Below, in pieces: positions 7,042-14,354 of a stretch of DNA of 14,432 nucleotides; position 1 is the stretch's first letter, and each line of letters opens with the position of its first letter. The position numbers and the translations under genes are program-made. Source of the DNA: Arenicella sp. (GTDB taxonomy: Bacteria; Pseudomonadota; Gammaproteobacteria; Arenicellales; Arenicellaceae). The DNA is taken from contig JALZWI010000123.1 of NCBI GenBank assembly GCA_023299895.1, forward strand, positions 1 through 14,432. The letters run 5' to 3'. The notes beneath the pieces were generated by a model that made no database searches, was not told the DNA's origin, and saw nothing but the letters and a program-made list of their open reading frames with translations.

Positions 7042-8673
7042 ATGATTTCGACCGCAAATATCACCATGCAATTTGGCGATAAGCCATTATTTGAAGATAT
7101 ATCCGTTAACTTCAGTGATGGTAATCGCTATGGTCTAATCGGCGCCAATGGTAGTGGTAAGTCGACATTCATGAAGATTTTAGATGGCACCTTGGAGCCA
7201 ACTAATGGCAATGTTACTGTGACACCCAATGAGCGCATTGGTAAGCTAAATCAGGATCAGTTTGCTTATGAAGAGTCTTCAGTCATTGATACGGTGATCA
7301 TGGGCTATGCTGAATTATGGGACGTCAAACAAGAACGTGACCGCATCTATAGCTTGGCACAAATGAGCGAAGAAGAGGGCATGAAAGTCGCCGATCTTGA
7401 AATCGAGTTTGCCGAAATGGATGGCTATACTGCAGAAGCCAGAGCTGGTGAATTGTTGATGGGTGTCGGCATTCCATTAGAGCAGCACTTCGGCCCAATG
7501 AGCAAAGTTTCACCTGGTTGGAAGTTGCGAGTCTTGTTAGCGCAAGCTTTATTTTCTGACCCTGATATTTTATTGCTCGACGAACCAACTAATAATTTGG
7601 ATATCCATACTATTCGTTGGCTGGAAAAAATGCTCAAAGAGCGGCGCAGTACTATGATTATTATTTCACATGACCGCCACTTCTTGAATTCAGTGTGCAC
7701 CCATATGGCTGATTTAGACTATGGTGATATTAAATTGTTTCCTGGTAATTATGACGAGTACATGACGGCGGCAACGATGGTGCGCGAGCGAATGCAGGCT
7801 GATAATGCAAAAAAGAAAGCGCAAATAGCAGAACTGAAAACCTTTGTTAGTCGTTTTTCTGCTAACGCTTCAAAAGCCAAACAAGCGACCTCGCGAGCTA
7901 AGTTGATTGATAAAATTCAATTAGATGAAATCAAACCGTCGAGTCGAGTGAATCCTTTTATTCGATTCAATCAGGACAAAAAGCTGTATCGCAACGCGAT
8001 TGAGGTAGTGGGCTTGAGTATGGCTTATGAAGGGCCTTTGTTTTCTGATGAAACGTTTAATATCGAAGTAGGCGAGCGTTTAGCTGTGATCGGACAAAAC
8101 GGCGCAGGTAAAACAACATTAATGGAGAACTTATTGCATCAGGTTGTGCCTCTGGAGGGCGAGAGCCCTATTATTGGTACGCCACCGACTGCAGGTAAAG
8201 TTAAATGGTCAGAGAATGTTGAAATTGGTTATTACGCACAAGATCATGCTGATGACTTCAATGAAGACGCTACTGTTTATGAGTGGATGTATCAATGGCG
8301 TAAAGATGGCGAAGATGAACAGTTTGTTCGTGGAGTGCTTGGCCAACTATTGTTTTCTAAGGATGACATCAAAAAATCGGTCAAAGTACTTTCAGGCGGC
8401 GAAAAAGGCCGCATGTTGTTTGGCAAAATTATGATGCAAAGGCCTAATGTGATCGTGATGGATGAACCAACCAATCACTTAGACATGGAATCAATTGAAT
8501 CACTTAATCTAGCTTTAGATAATTATGCTGGGACGTTACTTTTTGTTTCACACGATCGTGAGTTTGTGTCGAGTCTGGCCACGCAAATTTTTGAAATTGA
8601 AAACCAAAGAATCGAACATTTTGTTGGTTCTTATGATGATTTTTTAGCCAAAAAAGACGCAGCAGCTGCTTAA
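7042..8673 (+). CDS. ybiT: YbiT-type ABC-F translation factor ATPase
   Basis: Soluble tandem ABC ATPase without membrane segments. ABC-F proteins bind the ribosomal E site and act on stalled or non-optimal elongation. 543 residues (E. coli YbiT 530), alignable from residue 1 ([12 protein letters not shown]…). NBD1: Walker [10 protein letters not shown] (34–42), Walker [13 protein letters not shown]-loop ISHDRHF. The P-site-tRNA interaction linker is about 240–310. NBD2: Walker [10 protein letters not shown] (351–359), signature LSGGE (450–454), [17 protein letters not shown]. In NBD1 the signature LSGGQ is replaced by VSPGW (156–160), which I recall as also so in E. coli YbiT. NBD2 has about 13 extra residues (about 371–383, EGESPIIGT) before [18 protein letters not shown] relative to my recollection of E. 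coli. No Shine–Dalgarno is visible before the ATG. Confidence 0.95.
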   Translation: MISTANITMQFGDKPLFEDISVNFSDGNRYGLIGANGSGKSTFMKILDGTLEPTNGNVTVTPNERIGKLNQDQFAYEESSVIDTVIMGYAELWDVKQERDRIYSLAQMSEEEGMKVADLEIEFAEMDGYTAEARAGELLMGVGIPLEQHFGPMSKVSPGWKLRVLLAQALFSDPDILLLDEPTNNLDIHTIRWLEKMLKERRSTMIIISHDRHFLNSVCTHMADLDYGDIKLFPGNYDEYMTAATMVRERMQADNAKKKAQIAELKTFVSRFSANASKAKQATSRAKLIDKIQLDEIKPSSRVNPFIRFNQDKKLYRNAIEVVGLSMAYEGPLFSDETFNIEVGERLAVIGQNGAGKTTLMENLLHQVVPLEGESPIIGTPPTAGKVKWSENVEIGYYAQDHADDFNEDATVYEWMYQWRKDGEDEQFVRGVLGQLLFSKDDIKKSVKVLSGGEKGRMLFGKIMMQRPNVIVMDEPTNHLDMESIESLNLALDNYAGTLLFVSHDREFVSSLATQIFEIENQRIEHFVGSYDDFLAKKDAAAA

Positions 8674-8693
8674 TAATCGTTGATGTGTGATGA

Positions 8694-8719
8694 ATGCTTG
8701 CGTTATTCAATGCGAGCAT
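8694..8719 (+). other. Hairpin between ybiT and the hydrolase gene
   Basis: ATGCTTGCG and TGCGAGCAT pair as a 9-bp stem with two G·T pairs around an 8-base loop. No T-run follows (GTTAAAACGG), so it is a poor terminator. It ends 14 bases before the next ATG and could slow ribosomes or stabilise the ybiT mRNA end. Confidence 0.4.
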
Positions 8720-8733
8720 GTTAAAACGGCTAA

Positions 8734-9555
8734 ATGAAATCATTTCAAATAGGCGCTAAGAAGACTCTAGTTTTTTTTGTTCATGGTCTGCGCGGCCATG
8801 GTCTTTCTCAATTTGGTGCATTAGAGCACATGGTTAAGAATTTAGGGATTGAAATGGTTTCTCTTGAGCTAGATGGGCATGGTGAGGAGTCAATAAAACG
8901 CCATTGCTTAGTACCTGCTTATGAGCAGATAGTCGACAAGATAGTTGAAGAAATTTACAGTCAAACCATTCATGTAGAACAGGTTATTTTGATGGGCTAT
9001 TCTTTTGGTGGAGCGTTAATGGCTCTAGTCGCACAAAAGCTGGATCAAGATGCTGCTTTTGAACCTAAAGTTGTAGGAGTGGTTGGTATTAGCACAGCCT
9101 TTGATGTTGGCCATAATGTGCCTCGTTATCAGCTGGGTTTAAGTAAAGCAATTGCGCCGCTATCAAGGTTTTTATTTGAAAATGCTTGGCGACTCAGTAA
9201 TTTTTTTACGATTCATGAGATGGATGTCTCATTAATTTCATCTGACAAAACAGTTCGAGATTCGATCGCAGCTGACCCTCTGGTTTATAAAGGTCGGATC
9301 CCATTAGCAACCTCTGCGCAAGTATACCGAGCGGGGTTGGCAGCAAAACAAGCTGTAAGTGATTATTCAATATCCACATTATTACTCCACTCCAAAGATG
9401 ACCAAATTGCCTTAGCGCCATCAGAACAGGAATTTGGCTCACACGTTAAATTGAATTTATTCAATCATCTGCGACATAACTGTATTGATGGAGTGTTGCG
9501 AGAAGTCATTATTGCAAGACGTTCTATAATGCAATTTATTGTAACAAAACTCTAG
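8734..9555 (+). CDS. Alpha/beta-hydrolase fold protein, substrate unknown
   Basis: 273-residue cytoplasmic hydrolase with no signal peptide. The N-terminal strand leads into HGLRGHG (17–23), an oxyanion-hole segment. The nucleophile elbow is GYSFGG with Ser90; the likely acid is Asp222 or Asp223 in LLLHSKDDQIA, and the likely catalytic base is His248 in HLRHNC. The lid region between strands 6 and 7 (about 125–210) is long and hydrophobic in its first half, which suits a carboxylesterase or lipase-like acyl substrate, but no specific family is recognised. An in-frame stop lies directly before the ATG at 8734, which fixes the start; the ribosome site is weak. It follows ybiT by 60 bases and precedes the M48 peptidase gene by 37, so cotranscription is plausible. 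Confidence 0.85.
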   Translation: MKSFQIGAKKTLVFFVHGLRGHGLSQFGALEHMVKNLGIEMVSLELDGHGEESIKRHCLVPAYEQIVDKIVEEIYSQTIHVEQVILMGYSFGGALMALVAQKLDQDAAFEPKVVGVVGISTAFDVGHNVPRYQLGLSKAIAPLSRFLFENAWRLSNFFTIHEMDVSLISSDKTVRDSIAADPLVYKGRIPLATSAQVYRAGLAAKQAVSDYSISTLLLHSKDDQIALAPSEQEFGSHVKLNLFNHLRHNCIDGVLREVIIARRSIMQFIVTKL

Positions 9556-9592
9556 TTGCTCCAAGCTAGAAAGCTAAAACCCGAGTCCCTAA

Positions 9593-10798
9593 ATGAATGC
9601 TAGTAAAATTAGATGTGAGAATGATCTCGCTCTGTATAAAAAATTAAAAACACACGCAGATGTTAAGCGTGTTAACGAAATCATCAAGCGCAGAGAGGCG
9701 GAAGGCCCGACCGGCATTCGTCGAAACTTGTTAGCGACTTCGGTGCGTTTAACCAAAGGTATGGCGCCTGACATTGTTAAGATGGCTGAGGAGTGTATCG
9801 AAAAACTCGGCGTGGAGATTCCCTTAGAGCTTTATGTCTATTCCAGCCCACAGTTTAATGCTGCTTGTTTTAAGCCTGAAAATGATCGTTTGAATGTGAT
9901 GTTTTCATCGAGTTTGTTGGAGGGGTTTAGTTCACAAGAGTTAAAATTCGTAATGGGTCATGAGCTGGGTCATCATGTATATGACCATCATGCTATTCCG
10001 ATTGGTTATTTGTTGCAGGGCAAGGATAAACCAGATCCTAAATTGGCCTTAGAGTTATTTACTTGGTCGCGTTATGCCGAAATTTCGGCTGATCGTGCGG
10101 GTGCGCATTGTGCGAAAGATATGGATGCGGTTGCGCACTCTTTGTTTAAGTTGTCATCAGGGCTAACGACTAAAGTAGTTCAATTTAGCTTGGATGATTT
10201 TGTCGCACAAGCCGACGATATGCTGGTAGGGGATGAAGAGCATCGACGCACGGGCCCTCAGTCAGATTGGTTTTCCACACATCCATTTAGCCCGCTACGC
10301 GTTAAGGCACTAAAATTGTTCGAGCAGTCCGAGTTATATAAAAAGTCAGCTAATGTGATGACTGTAGATGAGTTGGAAGTTGGTGTGCAGGGCGTGTTGA
10401 GTTTAATGGAGCCGAGTTACTTGGAGGCTAAAACTGATATGGCTGAGGCAATGCGCAGATTGTTATTTGCAGGTCTGATCGCAGTCGCTGATGCTGCCGA
10501 TGGTATTTCTGAGCAAGAGCTTGAGGTGTTCGCAGACTTTTTTGGTAAGTACGCTTTTACCGACAAATTGGATGTGGAAAAAATCAAAGCCACGATCGAA
10601 GGTAGAGCTATAGAAGTCAAAGATAAAGCGTCACAAACTCAATGCATGCAAGTGTTACGAGATATGTGCGTGATGGCAAAAGCGAATGGTGGTGTCTTGC
10701 CAGCAGAGAGAGTGATATTGGAGGCTGTAGCGAATGATTTAGGGGTTCCGAGTTCATTTATCTGTCAAAACATAGATAAAAATTGTGACTTAGATTAG
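9593..10798 (+). CDS. M48-type zinc metallopeptidase with C-terminal TerB-like domain
   Basis: 401 residues with no signal peptide or membrane helix, unlike HtpX or Ste24, so it is probably cytosolic. The M48 peptidase part covers about 70–250: HELGH at 123–127 (two zinc His and the catalytic Glu), the third zinc ligand Glu163 in RYAEISADRAG, and the downstream THPFSPLRV (229–237), all typical of M48. From about 285 to 395 it has a TerB-like helical domain, with LIAVADAADGISEQE (296–309) and the repeat-like MAKANGGVLPAERVILEAVANDLGV (361–385), matching the D…G…E pattern of the tellurite-resistance TerB fold. The start is ATG at 9593 with only a weak ribosome site. Substrate and role are unknown; the TerB-like domain is assigned by pattern. 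Confidence 0.87.
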   Translation: MNASKIRCENDLALYKKLKTHADVKRVNEIIKRREAEGPTGIRRNLLATSVRLTKGMAPDIVKMAEECIEKLGVEIPLELYVYSSPQFNAACFKPENDRLNVMFSSSLLEGFSSQELKFVMGHELGHHVYDHHAIPIGYLLQGKDKPDPKLALELFTWSRYAEISADRAGAHCAKDMDAVAHSLFKLSSGLTTKVVQFSLDDFVAQADDMLVGDEEHRRTGPQSDWFSTHPFSPLRVKALKLFEQSELYKKSANVMTVDELEVGVQGVLSLMEPSYLEAKTDMAEAMRRLLFAGLIAVADAADGISEQELEVFADFFGKYAFTDKLDVEKIKATIEGRAIEVKDKASQTQCMQVLRDMCVMAKANGGVLPAERVILEAVANDLGVPSSFICQNIDKNCDLD

Positions 10799-10848
10799 TT
10801 CGATTTCTTATGTTACGTATTTTTTCGAAGCCTACTTAGAATGAAATC

Positions 10849-10902
10849 GTATATATAAATATATTTTTATTCTTTTTAATTATATATAGTCGGTTGTATA
10901 CT
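10849..10902 (+). promoter_or_regulatory. AT-tract and predicted promoter of the cysH-like gene
   Basis: Positions 10849–10889 are almost pure A/T (including TATATATA-type runs at both ends) and would act as an UP element or bend. TATACT (10897–10902) is a five-of-six −10; the −35 at 17 bases (TTTTAA, 10874–10879) is weak. The start site would be about 10909. Confidence 0.4.
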
Positions 10903-10927
10903 TTAGTCAAAGTACGAAAACTTGTGG

Positions 10928-10942
10928 TTTTCTGCCAGAAAA
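10928..10942. repeat. 15-bp palindrome in the cysH-like leader
   Basis: TTTTCTG-C-CAGAAAA is a perfect 7-bp inverted repeat with one central base. Flanking AAAC (10918–10921) and GTTT (10943–10946) could add four pairs after a 6-base bulge. Its position just downstream of the predicted start site suits an operator; the regulator is unknown. Confidence 0.4.
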
Positions 10943-10976
10943 GTTTGAGTTATCGGCAATGTTTGAGGCATTTAAA

Positions 10977-11654
10977 ATGAGTTTAGAATTGGTAAATGAC
11001 AAAGTGAGCAATCAAGAGTTGGTCTTTCATAAAGAGGCAAACCTGCCTGTGCTCAATGAGCAGTTTAAGAACGCCAAGCCTAGCGAGATTATGCATTTTA
11101 CGATTGAGCACGCAAAGAACCCAGTTATCTTTACTAACTTCCGCCCACTTGCGGTGGCATTCTTGCATTTAGTTACTCAGCCTAAAAAAGACATCAAGGT
11201 TATCTGGGTGGATCATGGTTTTAATACGCCTGAGACCTACCGTCATATTGAGCGAGTCGTTAAGCAACTCGATCTAAACTTGCAAGTGTACTCACCAAAA
11301 ATGTCTGCGGCGCATTACACGGCTGTGCATGGTGCAATCCCGCCAATCGATACGCCTGAGCATGATGAGTTTTCGCGCATTGTTAAACTTGAGCCATTTA
11401 AACGTGCGATGTCTGAAATTCAGCCTGATGTTTGGCTGAATGGCATTCGCCATGATCAAAATGCACATCGTAAAAATTTGGATGTATTTACTTTTGGCAG
11501 TCATGAAACAGTTCGCGTAGCGCCGATGTTTCATTTGACTGAGCTTGATGTGGAAGAATATATCTATGACCGCGACTTACCTGATAATCATGATTATTTC
11601 GACCCGACCAAGGTGGAAGAGCATCGTGAATGTGGTTTAATGATGGAAAAATAA
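10977..11654 (+). CDS. CysH-like phosphoadenosine phosphosulfate reductase-family protein
   Basis: 225 residues from the ATG at 10977, preferred because GAGG lies 8 bases before it; ATG at 10959 would add six residues. CysH reduces PAPS to sulfite in sulfate assimilation. Family signs are HLVTQPKKDIKVIWVDHGF (64–82), NTPETYRHIE, KLEPFKRA (137–144), GIRHDQNAHR (156–165) and the C-terminal catalytic-Cys motif RECGL (Cys219). There is no CC…CC iron–sulfur set, so it resembles the PAPS (thioredoxin-dependent) type rather than the plant/APS type. Where E. coli CysH has the PP-loop region SSSFGIQAAV, this protein has FTNFRPLAV (52–60), so nucleotide binding may differ. No sulfate-assimilation genes flank it. 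I would call it PAPS reductase family, not proven CysH. Confidence 0.85.
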   Translation: MSLELVNDKVSNQELVFHKEANLPVLNEQFKNAKPSEIMHFTIEHAKNPVIFTNFRPLAVAFLHLVTQPKKDIKVIWVDHGFNTPETYRHIERVVKQLDLNLQVYSPKMSAAHYTAVHGAIPPIDTPEHDEFSRIVKLEPFKRAMSEIQPDVWLNGIRHDQNAHRKNLDVFTFGSHETVRVAPMFHLTELDVEEYIYDRDLPDNHDYFDPTKVEEHRECGLMMEK

Positions 11655-11707
11655 AGAGCCCGATGGATTCAGCCAGCAAGATAGCTTGAGCCTTATAGGT
11701 TAAAATA

Positions 11708-12541
11708 ATGCCTATGCCTGACGCACTAAATTCACCGAATACCAACTCGCTTCCCCTCAGTGGGCGATCAATCAAGCAGCGTATCGCTTCTTCTGTTGAT
11801 ATCGATTCAATAAAAATATTGCCAAGTGTCGACTCAACTAATTCGTATTTGTTCAAACAGCCAGTAATAGTCGGCAAGGCTAAAGTATGTCTTGCTGAAG
11901 CTCAAATATCAGGTCGTGGTAGGCGCGGTAATGACTGGCAGTCGGCTGCCAATAAAAATATTATGCTATCACTTAGCTGGGGGTTTAAGTGCTGGCCGAA
12001 GACTATTTCTGGCTTGGGCTTAGCCGTGGCTTTAGTTGTAGCAGAACGCTTAAATAAGAATCATCAGCTCGGAGTAGGTATTAAATGGCCGAATGATTTA
12101 TTAATTAACGGCGACAAACTGGCGGGTATATTGGTCGACGTGTCTGGCGAAGTTGAAGGAGTGTGCAATATGGTGCTTGGATTAGGCTTGAATGTTCATC
12201 AGCCTGATTGGTCAAAGCAAGCTACCGATTATGCATGGACGGATTTATATTCTCACGGTGTTGTTGTTGATAGAAATATCTTGGTTGCGGATATTGTGAA
12301 TGACTGGGTTTCGATGCTTAAAGACTTTGAAGAGAGTGGTTTTGGCTTATTTGTTGAGCGTTGGAATGATTTGTCATGCCATGTGAATAAACAGATAGTT
12401 TTGAGCGAGACTGGCGAAGGCAAAATAACCTCAGGTAAAATGATAGGAGTGAATGACAGTGGTGCTTTGTTAATTGAATCAGATGATGGTCAACAAAAGA
12501 GTATCAGCAATAGTAATCTAAGCTTGCGCTTAGCATCTTAA
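11708..12541 (+). CDS. birA: Biotin–protein ligase without DNA-binding domain
   Basis: Makes biotinyl-5'-AMP and attaches biotin to acceptor lysines such as AccB. 277 residues against 321 in E. coli. Catalytic landmarks are LPSVDSTNSYL (38–48), the biotinyl-AMP loop GRGRRG (69–74), KWPNDL (126–131), KLAGILV (137–143) and a C-terminal SH3-like domain (about 225–275). The N-terminal winged helix of class I repressor BirA is absent: the protein starts about 30 residues before the catalytic core, and an in-frame TAG at 11696–11698 blocks any upstream extension. It is therefore a ligase only and should not repress bio genes. CoaX follows after 10 bases, in the same order as E. coli birA–coaA. Confidence 0.94.
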   Translation: MPMPDALNSPNTNSLPLSGRSIKQRIASSVDIDSIKILPSVDSTNSYLFKQPVIVGKAKVCLAEAQISGRGRRGNDWQSAANKNIMLSLSWGFKCWPKTISGLGLAVALVVAERLNKNHQLGVGIKWPNDLLINGDKLAGILVDVSGEVEGVCNMVLGLGLNVHQPDWSKQATDYAWTDLYSHGVVVDRNILVADIVNDWVSMLKDFEESGFGLFVERWNDLSCHVNKQIVLSETGEGKITSGKMIGVNDSGALLIESDDGQQKSISNSNLSLRLAS

Positions 12542-12551
12542 TTCGAAGAGT

Positions 12552-13295
12552 ATGAAGCTATTATTTGATATTGGTAATACGCGCATAAAGTGGGCTCATT
12601 ATTTGGATGATCAAGTTTATTCATCTGCAAGTATAAATGCTGCTAATTCTGATTTAGCTGTTTTGCAAAGTAACTTTGAAAATTCACCCAAACCTGACTC
12701 TGTTTGGGTGTCAAATGTTGGCTCAGCTGAGGCCTTAAGTATTGTGACTGGCTGGACTCGTTCGGCCTTTAAGTTAGAGCCTAATGTTATTAAAGTAAGC
12801 AAGGCTTGTTGTGGAGTTAAAAATAACTATCAGACTCAAGACACATTAGGTGTTGATCGCTGGCTTGCAGCGGTTGGTGCTCGTGCGGTTGTTCCGAAAG
12901 GGCATGTTATTATTGTTGATGCAGGTACTGCAATCACGGTTGATTGGCTGAGTGAGGAGAGTTGTTTTGAGGGTGGCGTAATTTTGCCGGGGCTTAATCT
13001 AATGCGTGATGCCCTAGTTAAGAATACTGCAGGCATAAAATCCGATTATTCTGAGGTTCAGAAAATTATTGGTAGAACCACGGAGGAGTGTGTAAACTCA
13101 GGCGTGACTTATGGTCTGATTGGCGCGGTCGAGCGTATAGTGAAAGAAATGCAAAACAGTATTAGTGAACCAACCACAATTATTTTGACTGGCGGCAGCG
13201 CCTCTATAATTAAAACCATGTCTGATTTTGAAATGATTATAAAGAATGATTTGGTGTTGCTTGGTGTTGCCGAGGCCTCGTCGGAGGCTCACTAG
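12552..13295 (+). CDS. coaX: Type III pantothenate kinase
   Basis: First step of coenzyme A synthesis: ATP-dependent phosphorylation of pantothenate, feedback-resistant and K+/NH4+-dependent in studied type III enzymes. 247 residues of the ASKHA fold. Motifs: LLFDIGNTRIKWA (3–15; phosphate 1 with Asp6), TLGVDRWLA (98–106), VDAGTAITVDW (122–132), the EGGVILPGL segment, and GLIGAVERI. The start is ATG with GAAGAG about 5 bases upstream. It sits between birA and a SPOR-like gene, in the place E. coli has coaA (type I), a non-orthologous replacement seen also in Pseudomonas. It overlaps the next gene by one base (stop TAG shares its G with GTG). Confidence 0.96.
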   Translation: MKLLFDIGNTRIKWAHYLDDQVYSSASINAANSDLAVLQSNFENSPKPDSVWVSNVGSAEALSIVTGWTRSAFKLEPNVIKVSKACCGVKNNYQTQDTLGVDRWLAAVGARAVVPKGHVIIVDAGTAITVDWLSEESCFEGGVILPGLNLMRDALVKNTAGIKSDYSEVQKIIGRTTEECVNSGVTYGLIGAVERIVKEMQNSISEPTTIILTGGSASIIKTMSDFEMIIKNDLVLLGVAEASSEAH

Positions 13296-13993
13296 TGCGT
13301 TTGCTGCTTGGCCTCTGTGCGGCTTTATTGATTGCTAACGTTGCGATATTTTTTTGGCCTGACAGTAACAGTGGCGGTATTGTGTCTCATGTTTATGTAG
13401 AGCGAGCTGATATAAATCCTCATTTTTTAAGTTTAAATAAAGAAGTTGAATCAAAATTTTATCGAGCCAACGACGATCAAACGCTCAATGTTAATGGTAT
13501 TGCTAAAGCTCCTAATGTCGATGAGTCTTGTTATCGTTTGGGGCCTTTTATGTTCCAGTCAAATTATGATTTGGCGCAAGCGGTCTTATTTAATGCTCAG
13601 TTAGGGTTTCAAAAATCGACACGCGAAGCCAAAGAATCGCTAGTCTATCGAGTATATCTTGGACCTTTCACAACGCAGGCAGAAGTCGACGATATCCGAG
13701 TTGACCTAAAGAGAAAAAAAGTACTAGATCATTTTGTGCGCAAATCTGATGATGCGAGTTACATAGTTTCGTTAGGTATTTACACCACACAAGAGACCGC
13801 AAACAAGGCGGTTGCTTTGTTTGATGGCACTTTAGAGGGCGTTAATCTGAAGCAAGAGCAGCTTCTTTTGCCAGAAAGTTATTGGTTGCATTTTGTTTTG
13901 AGCGAGAACGGTCCTGTCCGTCAACAGTTATCCGTGATGGAGTGGGGGGAGCTGGCAGTAAAGTTGGGTAAGTATCAGTGTTTCCAAGGCTGA
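13295..13993 (+). CDS. Membrane-anchored SPOR-like protein
   Basis: 232 residues: an N-terminal membrane segment (about 3–21, LLLGLCAALLIANVAIFFW) and a periplasmic remainder. CYRLGPF (79–85), YRVYLGPF (118–125) and YIVSLGIY (156–163) are spaced about 38 residues apart, each followed by a helix with Ala/Gln, as in SPOR domains (RNP-like fold binding denuded septal peptidoglycan). The pattern suggests one or two overlapping SPOR-like units; assignment is by motif. It starts at a GTG (13295) overlapping the coaX stop, with a strong GGAGG at 13283–13287, so translation is probably coupled to coaX. Pseudomonas has a similar gene after coaX and before the tRNA cluster. Some septation or envelope role is likely, but nothing specific can be named. 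Confidence 0.83.
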   Translation: MRLLLGLCAALLIANVAIFFWPDSNSGGIVSHVYVERADINPHFLSLNKEVESKFYRANDDQTLNVNGIAKAPNVDESCYRLGPFMFQSNYDLAQAVLFNAQLGFQKSTREAKESLVYRVYLGPFTTQAEVDDIRVDLKRKKVLDHFVRKSDDASYIVSLGIYTTQETANKAVALFDGTLEGVNLKQEQLLLPESYWLHFVLSENGPVRQQLSVMEWGELAVKLGKYQCFQG

Positions 13994-14047
13994 GCTTGAG
14001 TCTTTTGTGTCAACAGCATAAATACTTAATTTTTTTCTAAACAGGCG

Positions 14048-14083
14048 TTGTATTTGCCTGCAACTACCCCTAAAATGCGGCTC
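14048..14083 (+). promoter_or_regulatory. Stable-RNA-type promoter of the tRNA operon
   Basis: TTGTAT (14048–14053), a 17-base spacer, and TAAAAT (14071–14076; five of six) followed directly by the G+C-rich discriminator GCGGC, which is typical of stringently controlled tRNA/rRNA promoters. A T-rich block (14021–14041) lies at the UP-element position. The start site would be about 14083, some 16 bases before tRNA-Thr. The −35 is a weak three-of-six match. Confidence 0.6.
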
Positions 14084-14098
14084 CTAAACTTGGCCTAG

Positions 14099-14164
<66 letters not shown>

Positions 14165-14174
<10 letters not shown>

Positions 14175-14225
14175 TCTTTAGTTTAAGCTGGTTTTACCAA
14201 CTTAAGGACTGAAGGTTCTTTTCTC
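14165..14225 (+). repeat. Repeat copy 1: tRNA-Thr 3' end plus hairpin trailer
   Basis: GCAGGC (14165–14170) of the tRNA acceptor stem, then TTTAG, hairpin TTAAGCTGGT/ACCAACTTAA (14183–14205; one C·A mismatch, TTT loop), then GACTGAAGGTTCTTTT. A diverged copy lies about 92 bases downstream. Confidence 0.7.
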
Positions 14226-14257
14226 AAGTTTGATTTTGCTTTGCGAAATTAAACCCC

Positions 14258-14318
14258 GCAGGCGCTTTTTAGTTTGAGTTAGTTTTACTAGCTTAAAGAC
14301 TGAAGGCTTTTGTTAAGA
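14258..14318 (+). repeat. Repeat copy 2: decayed tRNA-Thr 3' end plus hairpin
   Basis: GCAGGC (14258–14263), TTTAG, hairpin TTGAGTTAGT/ACTAGCTTAA (14274–14296; ten pairs including two G·T, TTT loop), then GACTGAAGGCTTTTG. The hairpin keeps its fold through a G-C to A-T change at the pair occupying bases 14190/14198 in copy 1 and 14281/14289 here. No intact tRNA is present in front of it. Confidence 0.65.
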
Positions 14319-14354
14319 GGTGAGTGGCTTTGAGTTTAGGTTTAAAATTTGTGT

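Noticed and set aside
8504..8743. Minus-strand frame over the end of ybiT
   Set aside because: It lies opposite the conserved NBD2 coding sequence and looks like a chance frame.
11655..11707. CAAG-ATAG-CTTG element between the cysH-like gene and birA as a terminator
   Set aside because: The stem is only 4 bp and no T-run follows.
11488..11877. 129-codon minus-strand frame across the cysH-like/birA junction
   Set aside because: It overlaps two well-supported genes on the other strand and shows no recognisable motif.
14175..14354. A third complete tRNA gene in the spacer
   Set aside because: Only a GCAGGC remnant and trailer are present; no D-arm or anticodon arm can be drawn.
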